A stretch of DNA of 64,000 nt from Bacteroidota bacterium (GTDB lineage Bacteria > Bacteroidota > Ignavibacteria > UBA10030 > UBA8401), in NCBI GenBank assembly GCA_021796215.1, contig JAJYOK010000005.1, forward strand, positions 1 through 64,000, in the 5' to 3' direction. Positions 56,523 through 64,000 of the stretch are shown here, one piece after another. Position 1 is the first letter of the stretch. Each line of letters opens with the position of its first letter. The notes below the pieces were generated by a model. It had not been told where the DNA came from, made no database searches, and was given only the letters and a program-made list of their open reading frames with translations. The position numbers were made by a program, and so were the translations under genes.

Positions 56523-57413
56523 ATGTATAAATTATTCTATTCACTCATCGCAGCAGCGGCGATATTCAGCCAGTCATTTTCACAGACCACGCTCTTGATA
56601 GATAAATTTTCATCTCAGCTTCACACAATTGCCGATACTTCTAATTGCATTGTTGGTGTTGCGATCAAAGATTTAGTGACGGGCGAAAAATTTCTCATTA
56701 ACGAAAACGAAATTTTTCCACAGGCAAGTGCAATCAAAATTCATATCCTTGCAGAATTGTACCGGCAGGCGGCAGAAAAGAAATTATCGCTTACCGATGT
56801 CGTTCCGCTTTCTTCTGCATTCAAAGTCGGCGGTTCGGGAATTTTAAATTCGCTTGATAACAATGTCTCGATGTCGCTTCGCGATTACGCCGTGCTGATG
56901 ATCGTTCTCAGTGACAACAGCGCGACAAATTTACTGATTGACAAAGTCGGAATGGACAACGTCAACGCTTCGCTGGAAAAGATCGGCGCGGCGCATACAA
57001 AGCTTCAGCGCGTGATGATGGACTACAAAGCGGCGGCGGAAGGGAAAGAAAATATCAGCACGCCTGCCGATGTGATGATGGTGCTTGAGAAAATGCATGC
57101 GGGAGAAATCGTCAACAAAGCCGCGTGCGACGACATGCTTTCCATCATGCGCATTGACAAAGATACGCCGATGCGGCAAGGCATTCCGGCAAATGTTCAA
57201 ATCGCGGACAAAAGCGGTGATATCGAAGGTGTGCGATGCGATGTCGGCATTGTGTATGTACCGAACCATCCGTTCATTCTTTGTGTGATGACGAAGCTTC
57301 TGCAGGAAGATTCAGAAGGAGAAAAAATTATTACAGCGGTTTCACGATTAGCGTTTAACTATTTTGAACGCATTGCAGATTCAAACGAATATGGAAGAAG
57401 AGTTCCGAGATGA
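56523..57413 (+). CDS. Class A beta-lactamase-related serine hydrolase
   Basis: SxxK (ASAIKIHIL), SDN (LSDNSATNLL), KSG (ADKSGDIEGVRCDVGIVY) motifs; signal peptide. Confidence 0.85.
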   Translation: MYKLFYSLIAAAAIFSQSFSQTTLLIDKFSSQLHTIADTSNCIVGVAIKDLVTGEKFLINENEIFPQASAIKIHILAELYRQAAEKKLSLTDVVPLSSAFKVGGSGILNSLDNNVSMSLRDYAVLMIVLSDNSATNLLIDKVGMDNVNASLEKIGAAHTKLQRVMMDYKAAAEGKENISTPADVMMVLEKMHAGEIVNKAACDDMLSIMRIDKDTPMRQGIPANVQIADKSGDIEGVRCDVGIVYVPNHPFILCVMTKLLQEDSEGEKIITAVSRLAFNYFERIADSNEYGRRVPR

Positions 57414-57531
57414 GTTCTGATAGAGACGGCTCTTTGACATTAACAACTCCTGCATGTTGAGAGGCAGTGCAAGAAACCAACAATGAGGCGATTATGAACG
57501 GAGCCATGAAATGAACAATCCTGAATGACAT
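57355..57531 (-). CDS. Possible small lipoprotein (58 aa) or truncated gene remnant
   Basis: Manual minus-strand translation: MSFRIVHFMAPFIIASLLVSCTASQHAGVVNVKEPSLSELISELFFHIRLNLQCVQNS; LVSC lipobox; below the ORF-track size cut-off; 3' end antisense to the beta-lactamase-like gene. Confidence 0.35.
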   Translation of the reverse strand: MSFRIVHFMAPFIIASLLVSCTASQHAGVVNVKEPSLSELISELFFHIRLNLQCVQNS

Positions 57532-57543
57532 AATATCACCTCA

Positions 57544-58464
57544 TTATTTTTCAGAAGAAATTTCAAAATGATGAACGATCTCTGTCCGCGCGGGATGCGG
57601 GGTAACTTTAACAATCTCAAACGAAAGAGAATCTGCAAAAACACGGCATCTCACGTAATGAAAAAATTTTCCCTCGTCTTTCCCCGTGTAAAGATCATCC
57701 ATCACGGGGGCTGGTCGTTTATCATGAAGTAATCCCCCGCCGCCTCCGATAACGAGAAAATCTTTTCCCTTCTGCCGGAAATGCTCAAATCTGTGCGCAT
57801 GTCCGCTGACGAACAGTACAGCTTTTTTCGACTGAAAAAATGCCGGAAGAAAATCTTTTCTCACTTCCTTCGATCCGCTGATTACACTGCTGTTGGTAAA
57901 CGGCGGATGATGTTCTACCGTAATAATGAAATGGATTGATGAATCGGCATCGCATGATTCAAGCGTGGAGCGGTACCATTCTTTTTGTCCGACAATTACA
58001 GAATTATTCAGTCGCGAAAAATTGGAATTGAAAACGACTATTGCAACGTTATCAAATTTCCAAAGAGAGTAATCTGAGGCAGAGTTAGGCACATACTCTT
58101 GAAATCGCTTCATTGCGAGCGATGAAAAGAACATGTAATCGTGATTTCCTTTTGCAGCAATAAACGGAATTGAACGCTCACGCAATGAATCGAGAAACGG
58201 AATTACCGGTTTCCACTCACTTCTCGATGAGCCGTAGCCGGTAATATCTCCGGCATGGATCACCGCATCAACGTTCTGTTCCTCCAAAATTGCGGAAAAA
58301 ATATTCTGCGTCGCCTCTTCGTTATTATCGGAGTGAAGATAGAATTCTTCAAACCAAATGGGGGACTGTGTATCGCCGAGAAAAATAAGCGTGCGCTGCT
58401 GAGGTTGGGCGGCGAGAAGGAATGAGGAGAGGAAAAAGATAATTGAAAAGCGGAATAGATACAT
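57544..58464 (-). CDS. Secreted metallophosphoesterase
   Basis: LIFLGDTQSPIW, VIHAGDITGYGSSRSEW, AAKGNHDYMF, VEHHPPF, VSGHAHRFEHF; signal peptide. Confidence 0.9.
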   Translation of the reverse strand: MYLFRFSIIFFLSSFLLAAQPQQRTLIFLGDTQSPIWFEEFYLHSDNNEEATQNIFSAILEEQNVDAVIHAGDITGYGSSRSEWKPVIPFLDSLRERSIPFIAAKGNHDYMFFSSLAMKRFQEYVPNSASDYSLWKFDNVAIVVFNSNFSRLNNSVIVGQKEWYRSTLESCDADSSIHFIITVEHHPPFTNSSVISGSKEVRKDFLPAFFQSKKAVLFVSGHAHRFEHFRQKGKDFLVIGGGGGLLHDKRPAPVMDDLYTGKDEGKFFHYVRCRVFADSLSFEIVKVTPHPARTEIVHHFEISSEK

Positions 58465-58502
58465 GAGACAAACAACCTTTCATAAAACAGAATTATACTA
58501 CT

Positions 58503-59501
58503 TCAACGTATAATCATTTCATTAAGTAGTCTCCTCCATACGTACCCGCCACCAGTCCCAACAAATAAACTAGAGTCGTCAACAGCGAGAACATTTGCGA
58601 CAAGGTAAGTGGTTGCCTTAGATGGCGATTTAGGAAATCCATCGTTAACTGAAACCCAATTTGTCCCATTGTTGGTAGAAAGATAGACACCATTTCCCGT
58701 TCCAACAAAGATATCTGCGCCAACGACAGCAAAGGAATAAATTACATCACTCGCTAACCCTGAATTGACGGAAGTCCAACTTGCACCGCTATTTGTAGAA
58801 AGAAAGGCGCCCCCGCTATCGCTTCCAGCAAAAAGATTCGAACCGCTGACAACAAGTGAGTTAATTCGCGTATTTATCAAGTCGGTGTTTGCCGCAGTCC
58901 AGTTTGCTCCATTGTTTGTAGAGACATAAACACCAAAATTAGTCCCAGCAAAAATATTCGTACCGGAAACAGCTATAGCAAAGACAGATGCCCACATCGG
59001 CAATCCAGTATTTCGTAAACTCCAGTGCGCTCCAAAGTCAGTGGAAAGAAAAAAGCCAGCTTGATCGTTCCAAGCATTAGTCCCCACAAAAATATTTGGA
59101 CCTGAAAATCCAAAAGACAAAATAAAATAATCCAAATCTGTACTTGCTTTATGCCAGCTTACACCATTGTCGGTGGAAAGAAAAACGCCGGCACTTGTTC
59201 CAATAAAAAAATAACCTTCGTAAGCCCCAAGTGACCAAACATTGGTATTCGTCAATCCTGAATCTATTTGACTCCAACTGGCACCGTTGTTCGTGGAAAG
59301 AAAAGCACCGCTACCACATCCGGCGATAAGACTCGTTCCAGAAGCTGATAGAGAAGTAATATTATTATTTATCAAGCCGGAGCTGACTTGGGCCCATGTC
59401 GTCGCTGTATTTGGTTCGGCTGGGTTGCCCATTCTTTTGCTACAACCATTGTACACGATAAGAAATAAAATTATCGAAATATTTATTGACAATTTTCCCA
59501 T
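58503..59501 (-). CDS. Lipoprotein with seven BNR/Asp-box-like beta-propeller repeats
   Basis: About 40-aa units, e.g. WSQIDSGLTNTNVWSLGAYEGYFFIGTSAGVFLSTDNGVS; seven W-initiated units; N-terminal LFLIVYNGC lipobox-like. Confidence 0.8.
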   Translation of the reverse strand: MGKLSINISIILFLIVYNGCSKRMGNPAEPNTATTWAQVSSGLINNNITSLSASGTSLIAGCGSGAFLSTNNGASWSQIDSGLTNTNVWSLGAYEGYFFIGTSAGVFLSTDNGVSWHKASTDLDYFILSFGFSGPNIFVGTNAWNDQAGFFLSTDFGAHWSLRNTGLPMWASVFAIAVSGTNIFAGTNFGVYVSTNNGANWTAANTDLINTRINSLVVSGSNLFAGSDSGGAFLSTNSGASWTSVNSGLASDVIYSFAVVGADIFVGTGNGVYLSTNNGTNWVSVNDGFPKSPSKATTYLVANVLAVDDSSLFVGTGGGYVWRRLLNEMIIR

Positions 59502-59513
59502 TTTACCCTTCCT

Positions 59514-60533
59514 CTAAAACTTCACTCCAACAGAAAAGTACTGCACAGACTGCAGCCGTCCGAAATCCTGATACGCATAATCGAAAACAACTCCGAGGGA
59601 ACCTTGAAGTGTGTAATTCAATCCGCCGCCGAGCGTCAGCCCCTGCTCGCCGCCCCGCTCGAATGCCGATTTCCATCCGGCGCGCACTGAAACCATTTCC
59701 GACCATGAATATTCGATGCCACTGTTCACATATTCCGTGTTATCGTTCGGGTGAACCGCATCAACGGCAAGCGTAAGGCGCGAGTTTTCTTCTTTCACAG
59801 CATCGGTTGCAAGTCCGACACGAAACAAAAGCGGAAGCTCGTAACTATCCAGCGTATAATTTGCATCCACTAAATTTTGATTACCTGCTCCGGCGTTGAC
59901 AAGAAAAAGTATATCGCGCCCGTCGAGCTGCATCTTCGGCCCGAAGTTCGACATGCTTGCGCCAATCTTTAAACCGTTCAGCACCGGCGCGACAAATATT
60001 GTTCCGAAATCTACCGCAAAGCTTTGCGCGGTTTCGTGCCAGATATATTCATTGAGATATTTGAAATTGAATCCGATGGAAAATCTGTCAGTCAATGAGC
60101 GCGCGTAGGAAAGTCCGATCATCGTTCCACCGGCGGTGAATTTTTCTCCGGTTCCTTCCGGTTCGCTTGTCGTAGTAACTTCCATCTCGCCGTCGTTCAG
60201 CGTGGCAAAGCTTGCGCCAAGCGTTCCGATTCCGTCAACGATAATTGACGCCGCGGCGACATCGTATTTCACGTCGGCAATCCAGTTGACATGATTGAAT
60301 TCCGCCTGTCCCGTTGCCATTTGCGCCAGACCTGCTGGATTCCAATAGATCGCCGTGATGTCGTCGGAAACTCCGGTGAACGCTCCTCCCATTCCGATGG
60401 AGCGCGCACCGACGCCGATTTTCAAAAACTGCGCGGCTGTCGTTCCGGTCTTTGTAATTGACGGCGACGATTGCGCATGAATTGTTCCAACGACAATACC
60501 GAACATGCAAAGTGTGAGTACCAATCGTTTCAT
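59514..60533 (-). CDS. PorV/PorQ-family outer membrane protein (paralogue of 13867-14874)
   Basis: GTTAAQFLKIGVGARSIGMGGAFTGVSDDITAIYWNPAGLAQ; start at MKRLVLTLCMFG preceded by GAGGAT. Confidence 0.83.
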   Translation of the reverse strand: MKRLVLTLCMFGIVVGTIHAQSSPSITKTGTTAAQFLKIGVGARSIGMGGAFTGVSDDITAIYWNPAGLAQMATGQAEFNHVNWIADVKYDVAAASIIVDGIGTLGASFATLNDGEMEVTTTSEPEGTGEKFTAGGTMIGLSYARSLTDRFSIGFNFKYLNEYIWHETAQSFAVDFGTIFVAPVLNGLKIGASMSNFGPKMQLDGRDILFLVNAGAGNQNLVDANYTLDSYELPLLFRVGLATDAVKEENSRLTLAVDAVHPNDNTEYVNSGIEYSWSEMVSVRAGWKSAFERGGEQGLTLGGGLNYTLQGSLGVVFDYAYQDFGRLQSVQYFSVGVKF

Positions 60534-60555
60534 AGTATCCTCGTTTTTCGATTTC

Positions 60556-63500
60556 TCATTTGATGACGGCAAATTTCAAAATGCGCTGGCCTACTCCCGG
60601 CGCATCAATGTGCGCAATGTACACGCCGTATGCGACGCCGAGATTATCGCGGTTCAGCAAATCCCAATACTCGCGTCCGTTATCAATGCCGGATTCATGT
60701 TCGAGCGTCCGCACTAATTCTCCCGACAATGTGAAAATGCGAATCGTTGCGCGCGGCGGAAGATGTTCAAAATAAATCCGGCGGCTTCCGCGCGTTGTTC
60801 CCGGCAGCCGGTCGGTCGGTTCGATGTCGTTCACCGCCACGTACGGATTCGGCACGACTTTGATCCGGTCGAGCGCGCCCGACGCTTTTGCCACATCGAA
60901 CTTTGCTGCAACGGTTTTGAATTGGTACACATCACCGGATGTAAACGGCTGCTGCGTAACAATTTTGAATATTTCCCCGCCGAATTTTTTGTTCAATGAA
61001 TCTTTTGCTGTAAAAGTCACTTGATACATCGTATTGTTTCCGCTTCCGTACGGCGAAGGTGTCACAAAAATGATCGGCTCACCAAAATCCCATCTGCCAT
61101 TTTTCGCGCTCTTCACAACAACAGGATTGGATTCTAAAATGCGGGCGGTGATCGAAATATTTGCCCGGACAGAATCGTTGGTAATGTTGACAATATGAAA
61201 CGGAGTACTCACAGATTTGTTGGTCGTGCTCAACAGCGCATCGCCGCTCGCATACATGCCATCTGCTGACGTGTCGGAAGAGGAAATGAAAATTTCGACA
61301 TCAATCGGTGCCAATTTCTGGACTCCGACAGTCGGCAAACTGACGTAATAATCGAGAGTTTTGTTGTTGTTATTTATCCACGTACTGTTGAGCGCATCGA
61401 GCGCGAGCGACTGGTTTTGCGCAAACACTTTGATGCCGTCAAACACAGGATTTGCTTCTTCACTATTGAGCAGTGTGCTCGGCGGCTGACCGTAGAACCG
61501 GTATGTTACTGAAAATGGACCGGTTTTATCTTTCATCGCGCCTGTTCCTGTTTTGCGTATAAGTCCGCGCGCCGGATCGAGAACGTAATCCGTTTTCATC
61601 GCAAAAATTTGATTCGTCTTCGCATCACTGACATGGAAATACGAATCAACAGATATATTTGTCCTGCCGATCTTCACATAATTTGTATCGAACAAATATA
61701 CTTCCGACGTAACAGGATCAAGACGAAGGACAGAATAATTCAGCGCCGCTGTCTTTTTTCCATCCGTATCCAACGAATCAGCGAAAGCGAGGTTGTACTC
61801 AGCGCCATCCTGAATTGCCATGTCGTCAAGAATTTGAAGCTTGACGCTTCCCGTTGCGCTTCCCCTAATATGATCTGCTCCTTCGGCAGATGCAAAACCG
61901 GGTGCAGTGTATCCGCTTGCGCGCGGTCCAGGAATCACTGCCACTGTGTTTACATCGTACGTGTAGCGCGACGTGATCGGGTCAATGCTGATCCTTTTCG
62001 TACACTCGCTCGGTGGATACTGCACCGAATCGCCGTGATCGTACGAAACTACTGCGTAATAGTATGTCTGTCCGTTGATGACATTGTTGGAATCAACATA
62101 TGAATGCACCAAGCCGGTATTGTCGCCAAGATAATATGCGACACCGCGATCGTTATACGGCAGCGGCGAATAACCTTTCCAGTAATCGTCCGTCATCGAA
62201 TCCCACCTGCCGTTGCTGTTCAAATCTTTGTACCATTGTTTGATTGTATTATCGTACACTGCGCCGGCAGTACCGCTGTCGGCAAACGGCTCGGGGCGAA
62301 ATTTAATATCCCATTTCGCTTCCTTGCCGTTCACATCGGTGAGCGGTTTGGAAAGAAGAGAAGTTCCTTTGCCGTCGGTAATAAGATTGATATCGGAAAA
62401 CTGAGGAGTGGTGCTGCGATAAATGACATACCCTTCAAAATCTTCTCCCTGAATCGGATCAACACTGTTCTCTGCACCGGAATCCCAATACAGCGTCACC
62501 TTGCGATCTCCGGGGACTGCGCTGACAACCGGTTTTGCAGGCGGACGAATAAATTGGTAATTCTGATTGTAAATCACCTGAACAGTTTGCGCCGTGAGAA
62601 GAATATCATCTTTATTTTCTCCCATCAGCAGCGCAATGGAGAAACGTTTGATCGAACCGTCGGTGCCGGCACGTTGGAGAGAAATTTTTCCGGAGCCGTA
62701 AAGAAAAGAAATATCTGTCACCTGCGGAATTGTATTGTAGAATCCTTCTTCCAGATGCTGCCACACAAGAGAGTCAGCACTTAATTCTTCACCGGCTGTA
62801 CCCCACGTCCAGCTTCGAAATGCGGTCAGGCCGATTTGGTCGGATTCATCGAGGTCAGTCAATTCGTAATTCGGTTCGCCGGGATGAAGCGGGTCAAGTG
62901 TTCCATCCGGCAAACGAATGCCGGCGGTCGGCACGCCGTCCCCCTCGCCCGGATCATGCGTATCCGGAACGCCGTCAATGCCGACATCGTCATTCGTTGC
63001 TTTCCAATCAAGATCGTCGTCAATTCCATTCGTCTGACTTTCATCAATCATGCCATCGCCGTCATTATCAATTCCATCGTTGGAATTTCCCGGGCTTTCC
63101 AAAAATTTGCACGCATCGTAATGGGTGCGAAGCCCGTAATTACCGATGCCGTCATTATCCCAGAAGTACACAAGGCTGCGGGAATAAACGGGAACCGATT
63201 TTCCGGTTAAACGGTCTACCATGTCAAGCGGAGAAATAAAAAAACCGAGGTCATCCTGCGATTCTGTTGAGGGCGTTACGTCCGTCAGCCCGCCGCCGAC
63301 ATCAACATCGCCGTACATTCCGAAGTACACCGTATCCAGATCGCGTGGACTGTAATTCTGCGCAGTGTAAACGAAGAAGATCGTATTCTGCGCAAGCGCG
63401 TTGCTCCATTGGAGCGCGCGGCCTTCTACTTTTACTCCAAGTCCGCACAAGTGCCTGCCGTCGGAAGCGACTGTATCTTTATAGAACGGAAAATATGCAA

Positions 63501-64000
63501 ACTCACTGTTGTCGCGGTCATCCATTCCCCAGAGCACTTCAAGGTCGGCGTTCGGAACATCCTGACGCAAATAACCGGGCCACACATATTGCCCTTTTGT
63601 CTGATTGTACCAACTCGAAGGCCAACTATCCGGTTTTCCATCGCGCGGACTTATGTCGAGCGCACCGCTCGACGCCATCACGGGCGACGTCGGATCGACA
63701 TAATCGGGCAGCGGTTCCCAACTATAGATGATGGAATTATTATTCGCGTCCACATCCGCGGCATAAATGTCGTTCACCGCATCCGATGAAATGTCAACGA
63801 CTCTGCCCGTCGTATCTTTCACGGCGGCAGCGACAAGCGGGCAAAACTGATAGATGTCGCCGAGTCCATGCCACACCATATTGTTCACGTGGCGAAGTAG
63901 TCCATACCCCGGTGCGATACCGCCGTAGTTATAGATGTTGCCGACAATCTGGTTTCCATTCATCAAAAAATATTTCCGGTCTGCCGCGCTCGCTTGTTTC
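60556..64000 (-). CDS. Large secreted protein, paralogue of 14888-18559; 5' end outside window
   Basis: Shares PVVSAVPGDRKVTLYWDSGAE...FEGYVIYRST, DDVGIDGVPDTHDPGEGDGVPT and C-terminal VVPNPYVAVND...GVYIAHIDAPGVGQRILKFAVIK. Reading frame is open to 64000 (KQASAADRKYFLMNGNQ), so the listed start at 63966 is not the real start. Confidence 0.72.
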   Translation of the reverse strand, partial: KQASAADRKYFLMNGNQIVGNIYNYGGIAPGYGLLRHVNNMVWHGLGDIYQFCPLVAAAVKDTTGRVVDISSDAVNDIYAADVDANNNSIIYSWEPLPDYVDPTSPVMASSGALDISPRDGKPDSWPSSWYNQTKGQYVWPGYLRQDVPNADLEVLWGMDDRDNSEFAYFPFYKDTVASDGRHLCGLGVKVEGRALQWSNALAQNTIFFVYTAQNYSPRDLDTVYFGMYGDVDVGGGLTDVTPSTESQDDLGFFISPLDMVDRLTGKSVPVYSRSLVYFWDNDGIGNYGLRTHYDACKFLESPGNSNDGIDNDGDGMIDESQTNGIDDDLDWKATNDDVGIDGVPDTHDPGEGDGVPTAGIRLPDGTLDPLHPGEPNYELTDLDESDQIGLTAFRSWTWGTAGEELSADSLVWQHLEEGFYNTIPQVTDISFLYGSGKISLQRAGTDGSIKRFSIALLMGENKDDILLTAQTVQVIYNQNYQFIRPPAKPVVSAVPGDRKVTLYWDSGAENSVDPIQGEDFEGYVIYRSTTPQFSDINLITDGKGTSLLSKPLTDVNGKEAKWDIKFRPEPFADSGTAGAVYDNTIKQWYKDLNSNGRWDSMTDDYWKGYSPLPYNDRGVAYYLGDNTGLVHSYVDSNNVINGQTYYYAVVSYDHGDSVQYPPSECTKRISIDPITSRYTYDVNTVAVIPGPRASGYTAPGFASAEGADHIRGSATGSVKLQILDDMAIQDGAEYNLAFADSLDTDGKKTAALNYSVLRLDPVTSEVYLFDTNYVKIGRTNISVDSYFHVSDAKTNQIFAMKTDYVLDPARGLIRKTGTGAMKDKTGPFSVTYRFYGQPPSTLLNSEEANPVFDGIKVFAQNQSLALDALNSTWINNNNKTLDYYVSLPTVGVQKLAPIDVEIFISSSDTSADGMYASGDALLSTTNKSVSTPFHIVNITNDSVRANISITARILESNPVVVKSAKNGRWDFGEPIIFVTPSPYGSGNNTMYQVTFTAKDSLNKKFGGEIFKIVTQQPFTSGDVYQFKTVAAKFDVAKASGALDRIKVVPNPYVAVNDIEPTDRLPGTTRGSRRIYFEHLPPRATIRIFTLSGELVRTLEHESGIDNGREYWDLLNRDNLGVAYGVYIAHIDAPGVGQRILKFAVIK

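Noticed and set aside
58560-59450. Tandem DNA periodicity in the propeller gene as a possible CRISPR-like or minisatellite array
   Set aside because: Units are coding, about 120 nt, diverged, and fit a seven-bladed propeller; there are no spacer/repeat boundaries.
61609-63789. Plus-strand ORFs 61609-62103, 62104-62784, 62730-63239 and 63267-63731
   Set aside because: Antisense to the large surface-protein gene 60556-64000, whose sequence is supported by a paralogue in the same window.
63964-63966. Start codon at 63966 for the right-edge large protein
   Set aside because: It is a TTG inside a frame that stays open to the window end, and there is no signal peptide; the true start is outside.
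1-64000. CRISPR arrays, tRNA/rRNA genes, transposases, phage or toxin-antitoxin genes
   Set aside because: None recognised by eye in ORFs or intergenic gaps; tRNAscan, Infernal and CRISPR finders would be needed to exclude small ones.

Overview
This 64 kb window is almost entirely protein-coding and looks chromosomal. The lineage is probably Bacteroidota/Ignavibacteriota-like; that is an inference from type IX secretion (T9SS) 'NYPNPFNP' C-terminal domains, PorV-like barrels, a TonB receptor with a carboxypeptidase-regulatory N-terminus, and promoters of the form TTG-N19/20-TAnnTT. Main blocks: (1) about 1-22.5 kb, a leftward alpha-glucan (starch/maltodextrin) locus with LacI regulator, TonB receptor, 1223-aa surface protein, PorV-like barrel, T9SS-tagged GH13, T9SS-tagged starch-binding protein, cytosolic GH13, T9SS-tagged GH13, GH57 and a MalE-like lipoprotein cut by the window edge. 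It has no recognisable SusD. (2) 22.6-28.6 kb, M64 peptidase, MFS, CorC/HlyC-like, VanZ and Nnr. (3) 28.6-35.9 kb, nuoJKLM-[NhaD-like antiporter]-nuoN with its own promoter and terminator. (4) 36-45 kb, a frameshifted outer-membrane protein, moa genes, a two-component system, cdd and others. (5) 45-52 kb, Leu dehydrogenase, nusB, MFS, DsbD-N, LpxH-like and PBP1A. (6) 52-64 kb, surface proteins, LPS genes, a class A beta-lactamase-like protein, and a second copy of the large-surface-protein + PorV-like module. The best novelty candidate is the SusD-less TonB/T9SS glucan locus, in which the SusD position is filled by a large surface protein plus PorV-like barrel that recurs as a module at the right edge. 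Other noteworthy signals are a repeat-encoded NuoJ tail, the antiporter inside the nuo operon, a LacI operator abutting a promoter, and a promoter motif shared by nine transcription units. No CRISPR array, rRNA, tRNA or transposase was recognised by eye.
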